Source of the DNA: Porticoccus sp. W117
GTDB taxonomy: Bacteria > Pseudomonadota > Gammaproteobacteria > Pseudomonadales > Porticoccaceae
Reading direction: 5' to 3'
DNA length: 64,000 nucleotides
Assembly: GCF_030341905.1 (NCBI RefSeq)
Contig: NZ_JATAAF010000008.1
Location: forward strand, 1 to 64,000
Positions 32,378-43,873 of this stretch are shown here, one piece after another. The position numbers and the translations under genes were made by a program. The notes under the pieces are model-generated. The model did no database searches and was not told the origin of the DNA. It worked only from the letters and a program-made list of their open reading frames with translations. Each line of letters starts with the position of its first letter. The stretch's first letter is position 1.

Positions 32378-33325
32378 TTACGCTCGCAATTCCTTGGGGA
32401 CGGAGAAGCGAATGTTCTCCGGTTCGCCATTGAGTTCTTCGGGAACACTGGCACCCAATTCACGCAAACGGGCGATCACCGCCTCCACCAACAACTCGGG
32501 AGCACTGGCTCCGGCGGTAATACCTATAGATTTAATACCTTTCAGCCAGCTCGGTTGAATATCTTGCTCCGAGTCAATCAGGTACGCGGCACTGCCACAG
32601 CGTTCTGCCAATTCCCGCAGACGGTTGGAGTTGGAACTGTTGGGTGAACCCACTACCAACACCAAATCACATTCCAGAGCCAATTGCCGGACGGCGTCCT
32701 GGCGATTCTGGGTGGCATAGCAGATATCATCCTTGCGTGGCCCCTGAATATTGGGGAATTTCCCTCGCAGGGCATCGATCACCTTGGCCGTATCGTCCAT
32801 GGATAAGGTGGTTTGAGTTACATAGGAGAGCTTATCAGGGTTACGCACTTCGAGTTTAGACACATCCTGCTCGTCTTCAACCAAGTACATGTCGCCACCA
32901 TTCCTATGGTCATACTGTCCTAAAGTGCCTTCCACTTCAGGGTGGCCCGCATGGCCGATCAGTACACACTCGCTGCCATCGCGGCTGTACTTCGCAACTT
33001 CCATATGAACTTTGGTGACCAGCGGGCAAGTGGCATCGAATACTCTCAGATTGCGCTGTTCTGCTTCATTACGCACCGCCTGAGAAACTCCGTGGGCACT
33101 GAAAATCACAATGACGTCATCGGGTACTTCGTGGAGTTCATCCACAAACACCACGCCCCGCTCCCGCAGGTTGTCCACCACGTACTTGTTGTGCACCACT
33201 TCGTGGCGCACATAGATAGGCGCACCGAATTTATCCAGAGCACGCTCGACAATATCGATGGCGCGATCAACACCGGCACAGAAGCCGCGGGGGTTGGCCA
33301 GTTTTATGGCAGCGGAAGCAGTCAT
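32378..33325 (-). CDS. ispH: 4-hydroxy-3-methylbut-2-enyl diphosphate reductase
   Basis: IspH, a 4Fe-4S enzyme, makes IPP and DMAPP in the last step of the MEP isoprenoid pathway. 315 residues with the three cluster Cys visible in [25 protein letters not shown] and [11 protein letters not shown], and the catalytic Glu in the TAGAS-type region ([14 protein letters not shown]). It overlaps fkpB by four bases (ATGA), the usual lspA-fkpB-ispH run. Confidence 0.97.
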   Translation of the reverse strand: MTASAAIKLANPRGFCAGVDRAIDIVERALDKFGAPIYVRHEVVHNKYVVDNLRERGVVFVDELHEVPDDVIVIFSAHGVSQAVRNEAEQRNLRVFDATCPLVTKVHMEVAKYSRDGSECVLIGHAGHPEVEGTLGQYDHRNGGDMYLVEDEQDVSKLEVRNPDKLSYVTQTTLSMDDTAKVIDALRGKFPNIQGPRKDDICYATQNRQDAVRQLALECDLVLVVGSPNSSNSNRLRELAERCGSAAYLIDSEQDIQPSWLKGIKSIGITAGASAPELLVEAVIARLRELGASVPEELNGEPENIRFSVPKELRA

Positions 33326-33759
33326 GACGCAGTCACCGACAGGATATGAACATCAAACAGAATAGTACGTCCAGCCAGCGGGTGATTAAAATCCACGGTT
33401 ACGGTTTTTTCGTCAAATTCTGTGACCACGCCGGGCACTTCCACCTTGTTGGCATCAAGGAAGGTCATCACTAATCCACTTTCCAGCTGGGTATCTGTAT
33501 CAAAGTTGGTGCGATCCACCTGCTGAATATTATTGGGGTTGGGTTGGCCAAATCCGTTTTCAGGAGCCACAGCAAACTGCCTTTTCTCAGCAGCCTTCAG
33601 ACCAAACAAAGATTGTTCAAAGCCCGGCAATAAGCTGCCATCGCCTACCGTAAAGGTAGCGGGCTCTCCGTCGAAATTGGAATCCACCAGTTGGCCATCT
33701 TCCAGACTCAGTGAGAAGTGCAAAGTGACTTTTGCGCCTTCAGCAATACACTCAATCAT
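33322..33759 (-). CDS. fkpB: FKBP-type peptidyl-prolyl isomerase (SlpA-like)
   Basis: A cytoplasmic proline isomerase and chaperone of the SlyD-like group. 145 residues from the ATG at 33757-33759, which overlaps the lspA stop by eight bases; the open frame continues upstream only because it lies within lspA. FKBP part: [45 protein letters not shown]; an IF (insert-in-flap) domain follows ([14 protein letters not shown]...), ending in a strand with [13 protein letters not shown], a SlyD/FkpB signature. Confidence 0.94.
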   Translation of the reverse strand: MIECIAEGAKVTLHFSLSLEDGQLVDSNFDGEPATFTVGDGSLLPGFEQSLFGLKAAEKRQFAVAPENGFGQPNPNNIQQVDRTNFDTDTQLESGLVMTFLDANKVEVPGVVTEFDEKTVTVDFNHPLAGRTILFDVHILSVTAS

Positions 33760-34255
33760 TGGCAGGCTCCTTTGCGCTCTTGCCAAACAGGGTTTCCCAC
33801 ACCAGCAACACCGCACCAATAGATATGGCGGAATCGGCAATATTGAACGCAGGAAAATGGCTGCCCTGCCAGTGAAAGTCGAGAAAGTCCACAACCTGAC
33901 CCAATACAACACGATCGTAAAGGTTACCGACAGCACCACCCAACACCAGGCCCAAAGAGATAGCCAACAAGCGCTCGGCCCGCTTTAGCTTGCTGATCCA
34001 GATAACCAAAGCTACTGATACCGCCGCCGACAAACCAGCAAAGAACCAGCGCTGCCAACCACCCGCATCGGCGAGAAAGCTGAAGGCCGCACCGGGATTG
34101 TAGGCCAGTGTCAGGTTAAAAAAAGAAGTCACTTCTACCGGTCGGTAAAGTTGTAAGTCCGCAACGGCCCAGTGCTTGGTGAGCTGGTCGAGTATAATCA
34201 CTACCAGCGCCAGCAAGTACCAGGGGAGTGCTTGTTTAAAATTCATGTCGTTCAT
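33752..34255 (-). CDS. lspA: Lipoprotein signal peptidase (signal peptidase II)
   Basis: LspA cuts the signal peptide from lipid-modified prolipoproteins such as Pal and BamD in this window. 167 residues, four membrane segments (WYLLALVVIILDQLTKHWA, GWQRWFFAGLSAAVSVALVI and two more). The two catalytic Asp are in GGAVGNLYDRV and NIADSAISIG, and NPGAAFSFL is conserved. A second in-frame ATG three codons in is possible. It follows ileS by 45 bases that hold a small hairpin. Confidence 0.95.
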   Translation of the reverse strand: MNDMNFKQALPWYLLALVVIILDQLTKHWAVADLQLYRPVEVTSFFNLTLAYNPGAAFSFLADAGGWQRWFFAGLSAAVSVALVIWISKLKRAERLLAISLGLVLGGAVGNLYDRVVLGQVVDFLDFHWQGSHFPAFNIADSAISIGAVLLVWETLFGKSAKEPAND

Positions 34256-34267
34256 AGTTCAGAGCTT

Positions 34268-34293
34268 GTCATTCCTGCGAAGACGGGAATGAC
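34268..34293. repeat. Small hairpin repeat (GTCATTCCTGCGAAGACGGGAATGAC)
   Basis: GTCATTCC and GGAATGAC flank a 10-base centre, in the ileS-lspA gap. A minimal form of the element at 21120-21194. Confidence 0.7.
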
Positions 34294-34300
34294 GATCGCA

Positions 34301-37108
34301 TCATGCAAACTGACGAGCCTCCCCATCACCAAAAGCATTGTCCACACAGCGCCTACAAATCGTCGGGTGTTCACTGTCGCTGCCCACATCTTCGCGGAAG
34401 TGCCAGCAGCGTTCGCATTTGGCATGGCTGGATTTGGTCAACACCACACCCAAGCCGGGCAGCTCACTGGCCGCTATCTCGCCCGCTTTTTCCAAGGGCT
34501 CAACCGTCGCACCGGAGGTAATCAGCACAAAGCGCAGCTCATCACCAAGTTTTTCCAGAGTCGCTTGCAGCTGTGGCTCTGCATAGAGCGCCACTTCAGC
34601 TTCGAGGCCAGCCTTGATCACACCTTCATTGCGACTGGCTTCGATGGCTTTGTTGACCGCTTCTTTTACCGCAATCAGTTGCTGCCATTCCTGTGGATTC
34701 AGGCGTGCATCTGTCAGCTCTGGCAATTCATACCATTCCGCCAACAATACCGATTCGGCTCGTTCGCCGGGTAAGAAGCCCCAGATTTCATCGGCGGTAA
34801 AGCTCAGAATCGGTGCCACCCAGCGCGTAAAGGCTTCGGCAATATAAAACAGCGCCGTCTGTGCCGAGCGGCGCGCCAGGCTGTCGGTTTTACCGGTGTA
34901 GATGCGATCCTTGATGATATCCAGATACACACCGCCCATCTCGTTGACGCAGAAGTTATGCACCTTCTGGTAAATCAGGTGAAAGTTGTAACTGTCGTAA
35001 GCGGCTTTTACTTCTTCCTGAAGCTGCGAAGTAACACTAACCGCCCACTGATCCAGAGCCAGCATATCCTGAGCAGCCACTAGATGCTCTGCTGGATCAA
35101 AGCCGTCCAGATTAGAAAGAAAGTAACGAGCGGTATTGCGAATACGGCGGTAGGACTCTGAAGTACGTTTCAAAATTTCATCTGAAACACTCATTTCTGA
35201 GCTAAAGTCAGTTGCCGCGACCCACAAGCGCAATACATCAGCCCCTAACTCATTGATAACCTTTTGTGGTGCTACTGTATTGCCTATTGCTTTAGACATC
35301 TTGTGCCCATTGGCATCAACTACAAAGCCATGAGTCAATACAGTCTCATAGGGCGCTACGCCGTTCATGGCGATGGAGGTTTTTAGGGAAGACTGGAACC
35401 AGCCACGGTGTTGGTCAGAGCCTTCCAGATACAAGTCCGCCGGGAACCTCAGACTGTCGCGGCGATTAATAACCGCGTTGTGAGTCACACCGGAATCAAA
35501 CCAAACATCCAGGGTATCGGTGACTTTCTGGTAGTTATCCGCATCGGCACCCAGCAGTTCGTTGGCATCCAGATCGTACCAAGCGTCCATACCTTCTTTC
35601 TCAACCCGCAGTGCCACTTCCTCGATCAGGCGCGAGGTATCTGGGTGTAAGTCACCGGTTTCTTTATGGGCAAACACAGCGATAGGCACACCCCAGGTAC
35701 GCTGGCGGGAGATACACCAGTCCGGACTGCCGTCCAGCATGGAGTCGATACGGGCTTTACCCCAGCCTGGCAGCCATTGCACGTCGTCCGCCGCCTTTTG
35801 ACACTGTTCCAGCAGCCCTTTTTTATCCATGCTGACAAACCACTGGGGGGTGGCACGGAAAATCAGCGGCGTCTTGGTGCGCCAGCAGTGTGGGTAGCTG
35901 TGCTCAAACTTGCTCTGCGCTAACAGGTGACCATTGGCCTCCACAACAGCGATGATTTTCTCGTCCACTTTGTAGACGTGCTCGCCGGCGAACAGCTCTA
36001 CCTTGTCGCGGAACAGGCCACTGTCGTCGATATTATTAACGGTTTCGATGCCGTATTTTTTCGCCACCACAAAGTCGTCGGCACCGTGATCGGGGGCAGT
36101 GTGTACTGCACCGGTACCAGCATCGGTGGTCACGTGGTCGCCGAGGATTACCGGCACTTGGCGCTCATAAAACGGATGCTGCAACAACTGGTTTTCCAGT
36201 GCTGTGCCCTTGCAACGGCCAACAACTGTGTGTGCTTCCACACCCCAGCGAGCCACCACAGATTCCACCAGCGCTTCCGCTAGCAGCAAACGTTGCGAGA
36301 CGCCGTTACGTTGGATTTGAACCAATACGTACTCCAATTCCCCGTGCAAGCTGACCGCCAGACTGGAAGGTAAAGTCCAGGGAGTGGTGGTCCAGATCAC
36401 CGCAGAAATTTCACCTTCGCCCTCGGCATTCAGCGCCTCGGCAAAAGCCGCCTGATCCACTGCAGCGTAGGCCACGTCGATAGAGAACGAGGTTTTATCC
36501 TGGTACTCCACCTCCGCTTCCGCCAACGCAGAACCGCCCACCACACTCCAGTACACTGGCTTGTAGCCTTTGGTGAGGTGGCCGTTATCGATGATCTTTC
36601 CCAGTGAGCGGATAATGTCCGCCTCAAACTGGTAGTCCATGGTCAGGTACGGATTGTCCCACTCACCCAGTACACCGAGGCGGATAAAGTCTTTTTTCTG
36701 GCCTTCCACCTGGCGCTTGGCGTACTTGCGGCACTCGTCGCGGAACGCCTTGTGAGGCAGCTTGACGCCGGCCTTGCCTTTTTTGGTTTCCACCTTGTGT
36801 TCGATGGGCAGACCGTGGCAATCCCAACCGGGAATATAAGGCGCATCAAAACCACTCATGGTGCGCGATTTGACCACGATATCTTTGAGAATTTTATTGA
36901 CCGCGTGGCCGATATGAATATCGCCATTGGCGTAGGGCGGGCCATCGTGAAGAATAAACTGATCGCGGCCGGCGCGGGCTTCGCGGATTTTTTCGTAGAT
37001 GCCGCTATCCTGCCACGCCTTCAACATGCCCGGCTCACGCTGGGCAAGATTGGCTTTCATGGGAAAAGCGGTTTTTGGCAGATTAAGTGTCTTTTTATAG
37101 TCAGTCAT
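34301..37108 (-). CDS. ileS: Isoleucyl-tRNA synthetase
   Basis: Charges tRNA-Ile and edits mischarged valine. 935 residues, normal length. Class I signatures: [14 protein letters not shown] (HIGH, about 58-71) and [10 protein letters not shown] (KMSKS, about 600). The editing domain ([30 protein letters not shown]) is present. The C-terminal zinc site is seen in AKCERCWHF and [14 protein letters not shown]. This is the bacterial type I enzyme. It lies between ribF and lspA in an order shared with many gammaproteobacteria. Confidence 0.98.
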   Translation of the reverse strand: MTDYKKTLNLPKTAFPMKANLAQREPGMLKAWQDSGIYEKIREARAGRDQFILHDGPPYANGDIHIGHAVNKILKDIVVKSRTMSGFDAPYIPGWDCHGLPIEHKVETKKGKAGVKLPHKAFRDECRKYAKRQVEGQKKDFIRLGVLGEWDNPYLTMDYQFEADIIRSLGKIIDNGHLTKGYKPVYWSVVGGSALAEAEVEYQDKTSFSIDVAYAAVDQAAFAEALNAEGEGEISAVIWTTTPWTLPSSLAVSLHGELEYVLVQIQRNGVSQRLLLAEALVESVVARWGVEAHTVVGRCKGTALENQLLQHPFYERQVPVILGDHVTTDAGTGAVHTAPDHGADDFVVAKKYGIETVNNIDDSGLFRDKVELFAGEHVYKVDEKIIAVVEANGHLLAQSKFEHSYPHCWRTKTPLIFRATPQWFVSMDKKGLLEQCQKAADDVQWLPGWGKARIDSMLDGSPDWCISRQRTWGVPIAVFAHKETGDLHPDTSRLIEEVALRVEKEGMDAWYDLDANELLGADADNYQKVTDTLDVWFDSGVTHNAVINRRDSLRFPADLYLEGSDQHRGWFQSSLKTSIAMNGVAPYETVLTHGFVVDANGHKMSKAIGNTVAPQKVINELGADVLRLWVAATDFSSEMSVSDEILKRTSESYRRIRNTARYFLSNLDGFDPAEHLVAAQDMLALDQWAVSVTSQLQEEVKAAYDSYNFHLIYQKVHNFCVNEMGGVYLDIIKDRIYTGKTDSLARRSAQTALFYIAEAFTRWVAPILSFTADEIWGFLPGERAESVLLAEWYELPELTDARLNPQEWQQLIAVKEAVNKAIEASRNEGVIKAGLEAEVALYAEPQLQATLEKLGDELRFVLITSGATVEPLEKAGEIAASELPGLGVVLTKSSHAKCERCWHFREDVGSDSEHPTICRRCVDNAFGDGEARQFA

Positions 37109-37129
37109 ATCTCTGGCTTCACACTGGCG

Positions 37130-38083
37130 TCACAGCCCAAAAAACTGTTTGGCTTGTTCAATATCGTTTGCTATAGCCCCCTGCAACTCTTGCAGCGAGG
37201 CAAATTTCATTTCTTCACGAATTTTATGGCGGAAAGTGACCGTCATACGCTGACCGTATATATCACCGCTCCAGTTAAACAGGTGCACTTCCAGAATCGG
37301 TTTAACACTTTCTTCAACCGTGGGGCGCACCCCCACATTGGCGACACCTTGCAACTGCAACCCGGCAACAGACACCTCAACCGCAAACACACCACTGAGT
37401 GGCGCTCGGTAGCGATGCAAATGCATATTGGCGGTGGGCACCCCCAACTGGCGCCCCAACTGCTGGCCGCGCACCACTCGGCCGCTGATGCTGTAAGGCT
37501 TACCCAGCAAAGCTGCCACTTCATCAAAGTTGGCCGCATCCAGTTCCCGGCGTACCCGTGTACTGCTGATGCGCTCATTGTCGCGACTAACAGTGCAGGT
37601 ATCCTGCACCGCAAAGCCCTGCTCGCTGCCGACCTGCTGCAGCAGAGCAAAATCCCCATCCCGGTCGCAGCCAAAGCGAAAATCATCCCCAACAATCAGG
37701 CTGCGCACCTTCAGTCCTTCAACCAGAATCTGCTGAATAAATTCCCTGGCCGTGAAACTGCGAAAGCGAGCGTTAAATTGCAGGCAGCAGACCCGGTCAA
37801 TGCCCTGGGTAAACAATCCGGTGACTTTCTCACGCAAGCGCATCAAACGCGCCGGCACCTGCTCACCACCAAGCTCTCCACCAAAGAATTCCCTCGGCTG
37901 GGGTTCAAAAATCACCGCCACCGACGGCAAGTCCAGCCGCTGTGATTCCTCTCGCAACTGCTGAAGAATCGCCTGATGTCCAAGGTGAATGCCATCAAAC
38001 GAGCCAATAGTTACCACACTGCCATCATCAGCTATTGGCAGGTTGTGAATACCCCGGATAAACAGCGGCGAGGAGTTAGGCAC
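37130..38083 (-). CDS. ribF: Bifunctional riboflavin kinase / FAD synthetase
   Basis: RibF phosphorylates riboflavin to FMN and adenylates it to FAD. 317 residues. The N-terminal nucleotidyltransferase domain has VVTIGSFDGIHLGHQAIL (the HxGH-type motif), RSLIVGDDFRFGCDRDGD and ISSTRVRREL. The C-terminal kinase domain has GKPYSISGRVVRGQQLGRQLGVPTAN and FAVEVSV...NVGVRPTVEE. Followed by ileS, 21 bases away. Confidence 0.96.
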   Translation of the reverse strand: MPNSSPLFIRGIHNLPIADDGSVVTIGSFDGIHLGHQAILQQLREESQRLDLPSVAVIFEPQPREFFGGELGGEQVPARLMRLREKVTGLFTQGIDRVCCLQFNARFRSFTAREFIQQILVEGLKVRSLIVGDDFRFGCDRDGDFALLQQVGSEQGFAVQDTCTVSRDNERISSTRVRRELDAANFDEVAALLGKPYSISGRVVRGQQLGRQLGVPTANMHLHRYRAPLSGVFAVEVSVAGLQLQGVANVGVRPTVEESVKPILEVHLFNWSGDIYGQRMTVTFRHKIREEMKFASLQELQGAIANDIEQAKQFFGL

Positions 38084-38161
38084 AGACGGGCGACCAGCTT
38101 GTCAAAACGGGCGAGTATAGCAATGTTTGTACGGGATATGGGAGACGAAAGAGTGTAGAAG

Positions 38162-39760
38162 TTAAACCTCTCTGGCCTTGAGATCACGCAAGCGCACACC
38201 AGCAGCAAATAGCGCCCCCGCATACACAGCAAAACCAGCGCCGCAGACAATCAGAATACGGTAGCCTCGCTGCCACCAAAGCCATTCCTGCCACTGGGTA
38301 AACCACTGGTTAAAGCCATATAAGGTCGCCGCCATCGCCGCAGTTGCCAGTATCAGGGTAAACACAAAACGTGCCCGTCCCGGTTGGGGCTGATACACCC
38401 CTTCCTTGCGCAACCCGCGATACAACAATCCTGCATTGAGAATGGCTGACAATGTGGTTGCCAGAGCCAGGCCTACATGGCCAATTTGATAGTAATACTC
38501 AAGAGGAATCGCCAGTGCCAAGTTAAACACCATATTGGTAACCATGGCGATAATGCCGATACGCACCGGGGTTTTCATATCCTGGCGCGAGAAATACCCA
38601 GTAGCGAGCACCTTGGTGAGCATAAATGCCACCAAGCCAAGGGCATAAGCACGAAGGCTGAGCACCGCCATATCGATATCAGCCACATCAAACTTGTCTG
38701 ATTTGAATAACGTAGTAATCAGCGGCTCCGCCAGCATAAACAACGCTACCATCGCCGGTACAGCGATATACAACACACTGCGCATGGCCCAGCCCAAGGT
38801 GGCATCAAACTGTGCACCACTGCCAGCGGTATGCTGCCGCGACAGGCTGGGCAGAATCACCGTGGCGATGGCCACTCCGAATACCCCCAGTGGCAATTCA
38901 TAGAGGCGATCGGAGTAGTACAACCAGCCCACCGCGCCATCCTGCATAAAAGCGGCCAATACCTGATCCAGCAACAGATTTATCTGACTGATGGAAACAC
39001 CGAAAATTGCCGGCGCCATCAACAGCAGTATTTTCTTCACCCCCGGATGGTTCCAATCCCATTTGGGCGTCGGCAGTAAATGCAGCTTCGCCAAAAACGG
39101 CATTTGGAACAGCATCTGCAGCGCCCCAGCCACAAATACCCCCCAGGCCAATGCCATTACTGGTTCTTCAAAGTAACTGACACCAATAAAAGCCGCTGCA
39201 ATCATGCAAATATTCAGTAATACCGGGGCAAATGCGGGCACTGCAAAGCGGTCAAAACTGTTAAGAATGCCCCCCAGCATCCCCGCCATGGAGATAAAGA
39301 ACAGATAGGGGAAAGTAATACGCAATAACTCTCCGACGAGTTCAGCTTTCTCCCCATCACCGCGATACTCAAAACCGTAAGCCAGCAATGAGCCCAGCTG
39401 TGGAGCAAACACCACCACCAACAAAGTCAGTACCAATACCACCGAGCCCAGCGATGCGGCCACCCGATTTACCAACTCTTTTACCGCGGCGATACCGCCC
39501 TTTTCATGATATTCATTAAGAACCGGCACAAACGCCTGGGCAAACGCCCCTTCGGCAAACAGGCGACGCAGAAAGTTAGGAATTTTGAAGGCCAGAAAGA
39601 AGGAATCTGCAGAACCGCCCGCACCAATCGTCTGAGCAAATACGATATCGCGCACCAACCCCAACACTCGCGACATCATGGTCATAGAGCCAGTAATCAG
39701 GCTGGAACCCAGTAGTCCGCGGCGCTTTGTTGGTTTTTCTTGTTGTTCTACAGAATTCAT
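38162..39760 (-). CDS. murJ: Lipid II flippase MurJ (MviN)
   Basis: MurJ moves lipid II across the inner membrane for peptidoglycan synthesis. 532 residues with about 14 membrane helices. The N-terminal SSLITGSMTMMSRVLGLVRDIVFA and FFLAFKIPNFLRRLFAEGAFAQAFVPVL are signatures of the family and hold the Arg residues lining the central cavity. Its neighbours are ribF downstream and rpsT, divergent, upstream, as in Pseudomonas. Confidence 0.97.
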   Translation of the reverse strand: MNSVEQQEKPTKRRGLLGSSLITGSMTMMSRVLGLVRDIVFAQTIGAGGSADSFFLAFKIPNFLRRLFAEGAFAQAFVPVLNEYHEKGGIAAVKELVNRVAASLGSVVLVLTLLVVVFAPQLGSLLAYGFEYRGDGEKAELVGELLRITFPYLFFISMAGMLGGILNSFDRFAVPAFAPVLLNICMIAAAFIGVSYFEEPVMALAWGVFVAGALQMLFQMPFLAKLHLLPTPKWDWNHPGVKKILLLMAPAIFGVSISQINLLLDQVLAAFMQDGAVGWLYYSDRLYELPLGVFGVAIATVILPSLSRQHTAGSGAQFDATLGWAMRSVLYIAVPAMVALFMLAEPLITTLFKSDKFDVADIDMAVLSLRAYALGLVAFMLTKVLATGYFSRQDMKTPVRIGIIAMVTNMVFNLALAIPLEYYYQIGHVGLALATTLSAILNAGLLYRGLRKEGVYQPQPGRARFVFTLILATAAMAATLYGFNQWFTQWQEWLWWQRGYRILIVCGAGFAVYAGALFAAGVRLRDLKAREV

Positions 39761-39960
39761 GGGGCGATTGTACGGGGCAGCCTAATATCCACCAAGAACT
39801 TTAGCGGCGAGGCGGAATGGGGATGCCTCCTGAAACACGCCGTGCCTTTCTTATCAAAGTAAGCATCCCTGTAGGCTTCTGCGCGACATCCTTGTCGCAC
39901 AGAGTTTCAGAAGGCACCCCCACACCACCTCTTAACATCCAGAATATGCACTCCGAACTT

Positions 39961-40070
39961 GCAGGAGGTCTGCGGTAGAGCTTCCAAGACTCTGTGCCGC
40001 AGGGATGCGGCACAGAAGCCTACATGGACGTATGCACGGCGTGTCTTGGAAGCTCTACCGCAGGCCTCCC
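39961..40070. repeat. Long inverted repeat between murJ and rpsT
   Basis: Arms 39961-39990 and 40043-40070 (TGCGGTAGAGCTTCCAAGAC and its complement at their core) are nearly perfect inverted copies around a 52-base centre that itself contains CTGTGCCGCAGGGATGCGGC. Related but shorter pieces lie at 39840-39910. The whole gap of 405 bases between murJ and rpsT is made of such repeats plus the rpsT promoter; no gene is seen. Confidence 0.7.
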
Positions 40071-40089
40071 ACACCAAGCAAAAACAAAC

Positions 40090-40118
40090 TTGCACACAAC
40101 CCCAAAAATCTGTATATT
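40090..40118 (+). promoter_or_regulatory. Sigma-70 promoter of rpsT
   Basis: TTGCAC (40090-40095), a 17-base spacer and TATATT (40113-40118), followed about 47 bases later by the rpsT start. Near-consensus boxes with ideal spacing, fitting a strongly expressed ribosomal gene. Confidence 0.75.
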
Positions 40119-40165
40119 GCCGCGTCCTTGAAACCTGACCAGAATTTATTAGAGGAGCACACTAA

Positions 40166-40435
40166 GTGGCTAACTCTCCCCAAGCACGCAAACGCGCACG
40201 CCAAAACGACAAGCGTCGCGTTCACAATGCAGGCCTGCGCTCTATGGTGCGCACCTACATCAAGAAAGTTTACGCAGCTATCGAAGCTGGTGACGCCGCA
40301 GCCGCTCAAGAAGCGTACACCGCTGCCGTTCCGGTAATCGACCGCATTGCCGACAAAGGCATTATCCACAAGAACAAAGCCGCTCGTCATAAGAGCCGTT
40401 TGAACGCCCAGGTAAAAGCACTGGCTACTGCCTAA
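40166..40435 (+). CDS. rpsT: 30S ribosomal protein S20
   Basis: S20 binds 16S rRNA early in assembly. 89 residues, starting at GTG with AGAGGAG before it: [21 protein letters not shown] is typical, as is the C-terminal [22 protein letters not shown]. Non-AUG start codons are also used by rpsT of other bacteria, where they serve autogenous control. A terminator follows directly. Confidence 0.97.
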   Translation: MANSPQARKRARQNDKRRVHNAGLRSMVRTYIKKVYAAIEAGDAAAAQEAYTAAVPVIDRIADKGIIHKNKAARHKSRLNAQVKALATA

Positions 40436-40457
40436 GTTTTTTACCGACGTGGATACG

Positions 40458-40489
40458 AAAAAGCCCTGATCTTGCGATCAGGGCTTTTT
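40458..40489. terminator. Bidirectional terminator between rpsT and murA
   Basis: Stem AAAAAGCCCTGATC / GATCAGGGCTTTTT with a 4-base loop and T runs on both strands. It serves the convergent genes rpsT (plus) and murA (minus). Confidence 0.9.
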
Positions 40490-40508
40490 GTTTTGCCTCA
40501 AAGAAAGC

Positions 40509-41855
<1,347 letters not shown>

Positions 41856-42089
41856 TTATTGCGCCGCTTCAGCTGTTGTGAGAGTGGTCATATTCACAGC
41901 GTGAATGGTGCCATCAGCAATCAAATCCGCCAGCAAACCGTACACCATTTGCTGGCGCTTCAGTGGCCGCAGACCATCGAAAATATCACCCACGGCGGTA
42001 ACATTGATATTGCTGCCCTCTCCCTCAACCTGAATATCACAACCTTCCAGTCCGGCAGTGAGCAATTCTTTTATCTGTTCAATAGTCAT
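41856..42089 (-). CDS. ibaG: BolA family protein IbaG (YrbA)
   Basis: 77 residues: a BolA fold that pairs with monothiol glutaredoxins to handle iron-sulfur clusters. The helix-turn-helix-like core LRPLKRQQMVYGLLADLIADG and the conserved His in TIHAVNMTTL fit the acid-inducible IbaG group rather than BolA itself. It stands between mlaC and murA. In most gammaproteobacteria mlaB separates mlaC from ibaG; here the gap is only eight bases. Confidence 0.92.
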   Translation of the reverse strand: MTIEQIKELLTAGLEGCDIQVEGEGSNINVTAVGDIFDGLRPLKRQQMVYGLLADLIADGTIHAVNMTTLTTAEAAQ

Positions 42090-42097
42090 CGTCGCAA

Positions 42098-42691
42098 TTA
42101 TACCTTGGTGGACCAGTTATCGATCACTTTATCCACATCGCCGCCGTGCTTCTGTGCCGCCTGGGTGAACTGGTTGCGGAACGTCTTACCCAGGTTAACA
42201 CCGCCAATCACCACGTTGACGATTTTCCACTGGCCCTGTTTGTTGCGACCCATGCTGTAGGCCACCGGATAGACTTTGTCTTTGCCGTGGATTTCCTGTT
42301 TCACTGTGACCCGCTTTTTGCCGCTGTCGCCCGCTGGTGGCAATACCACGATTTTTTCATCGCTGTAGGCCAGCAAACCGCGACCGTAGGTTTCCACCAA
42401 ACCACGGCGGAACACCTTGGCAAAACGGGCGCGCTGTTCGTCGCTGGCAGTTTTGCGGTATTTCCCCATCACATTTCTGGCGATCCACTTGAAATCGATC
42501 ACGCCATCGAGGCGCTCTTCCAGATAGACAAAGAATGGCTCGGGATTTTCATCGGCAGTATCGCGATACTGCTCCATACCGGTCAAAAGGTCATCGGTCA
42601 TGGACTCGATTAAAGAATGGGGCTCGCTGGCCAGCGTGAAACCACTGATCAACAAAGACAAAATAATGGCTTTCAGTTTGAAAACAGACAT
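42098..42691 (-). CDS. mlaC: Periplasmic phospholipid-binding protein MlaC (Ttg2D)
   Basis: MlaC ferries phospholipids between the outer membrane MlaA complex and the inner membrane MlaFEDB transporter. 197 residues with a signal peptide (1-22, ending GFTLAS). Family pieces: FFVYLEERLDGVIDFKWIARNVMGKYRK, FRRGLVETYGRGLLAYSDEKI and WKIVNVVIGGVNLGKTFRNQFTQAAQKHGGDVDKVIDNW. At this locus mlaF, mlaE, mlaD and mlaB, which normally accompany it, are absent: upstream there are only 186 bases to the divergent antiporter gene. Confidence 0.93.
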   Translation of the reverse strand: MSVFKLKAIILSLLISGFTLASEPHSLIESMTDDLLTGMEQYRDTADENPEPFFVYLEERLDGVIDFKWIARNVMGKYRKTASDEQRARFAKVFRRGLVETYGRGLLAYSDEKIVVLPPAGDSGKKRVTVKQEIHGKDKVYPVAYSMGRNKQGQWKIVNVVIGGVNLGKTFRNQFTQAAQKHGGDVDKVIDNWSTKV

Positions 42692-42877
42692 AACAAATCA
42701 CTTCCTCAATGGTACAAATCAGCTCTTTGACAGCGAATAAGCAGAATTTCTGCGGTTAACGTCAATCGCACACAAACGCTGACCTGCAGCCGACAAAGCC
42801 ACTGCAAAAAAGGCTGACTTAAAAGTGCGCGCACTATACCATTGCAGCCCCTTTTCGCGTAGAGCCTGTTCACACTT

Positions 42878-43861
42878 ATGACCGAGCTAATTTCATCCAT
42901 CCCTGCCTGGGTGGCGATCCTGTTGGGGCTGGTCGGCCTGGTGTGGGGGGCAGACCGTTTTGTGGCGGGCAGCGCCGCCACCGCCCGCAATCTCGGCATG
43001 TCGCCGCTGGTAATCGGTCTGACCATTGTTTCCATTGGCACCTCAGCACCTGAAATTATCGTCGCCATTAATGCCGCTCTGTCTGGCAGTGGCGAACTGG
43101 CGGTGGGCAATGCCTTGGGTTCCAATCTCGCCAATATCGGTTTGGTACTTGGAATAACCGCTCTGGTAGCACCGCTACCCACCCAACCGCATCTGATCAA
43201 GCAAGAGGGGCCGGCGCTATTATTGGTCACCTTGGTCGCCGGAATTCTGTTGATGAACAACTACCTGTCGCGGCTGGACGGGGTAATTCTTCTGGGTCTG
43301 CTGGTACCGCTGTTGTGGTTCACTCTGAGTAAAAAGCGTGGCGAGCTGTCACCGGCTGAAGTAGCGGAAGAACTGGAAGAAATCCCCACCTTGGGCACCG
43401 CCCCCGCAATGGGCTGGTTGCTACTGGGATTGGCAACACTGCTGCTGGGGTCAGAGTTTCTCGTTAACGGCGCTACCCGCACCGCCCAGGCACTTGGAGT
43501 GAGCGAGCTGGTGATCGGCCTTACCGTAGTAGCGGTGGGCACCAGCCTGCCAGAACTTGCCACCTCCATTGTCAGCGCCCTGCGTGGCCACCACGACATT
43601 GCCCTGGGGAATATTTTTGGCTCCAACCTGTTCAACCTGCTGGCGGTGATGTCCATGCCGGGGCTGATCGCCCCTCTGGCGCTGGAGCCCCAGGTATTCA
43701 ACCGAGATTTCGCCGCCATGGCCTTACTTACCGGGTTGCTATTAATCGGCGTTATCTGGTCCCTGCGCAAACGCAGTGGCGCCCAACGCAGCGGCCGCCT
43801 TGGCAGGCGCTTTGGCGTACTGCTGGTAATACTCTATGGGGCTTATTACACCTTGCTGTAA
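42878..43861 (+). CDS. yrbG: Calcium/sodium antiporter, CaCA family (YrbG)
   Basis: Exchanges Ca2+ for Na+ or H+ across the inner membrane. 327 residues, about ten membrane helices in two homologous halves. Each half has the alpha-repeat with ion-binding acidic residue: GLTIVSIGTSAPEIIVAI...GNALGSNLANIGLVLG and GLTVVAVGTSLPELATSI...GNIFGSNLFNLLAV. An acidic cytoplasmic loop (LSPAEVAEELEEIP) lies between. It begins the conserved yrbG-kdsD-kdsC-lptC-lptA-lptB order, here split from kdsD by a MITE-like element. Confidence 0.94.
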   Translation: MTELISSIPAWVAILLGLVGLVWGADRFVAGSAATARNLGMSPLVIGLTIVSIGTSAPEIIVAINAALSGSGELAVGNALGSNLANIGLVLGITALVAPLPTQPHLIKQEGPALLLVTLVAGILLMNNYLSRLDGVILLGLLVPLLWFTLSKKRGELSPAEVAEELEEIPTLGTAPAMGWLLLGLATLLLGSEFLVNGATRTAQALGVSELVIGLTVVAVGTSLPELATSIVSALRGHHDIALGNIFGSNLFNLLAVMSMPGLIAPLALEPQVFNRDFAAMALLTGLLLIGVIWSLRKRSGAQRSGRLGRRFGVLLVILYGAYYTLL

Positions 43862-43873
43862 AGGCGCTATACT

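Noticed and set aside
36752-37945. A 397-codon open frame on the plus strand
   Set aside because: Antisense to ileS and ribF, both clearly coding on the minus strand. No family features.
42706-43260. A 184-codon minus-strand frame
   Set aside because: Antisense to yrbG, whose two alpha-repeats are intact.
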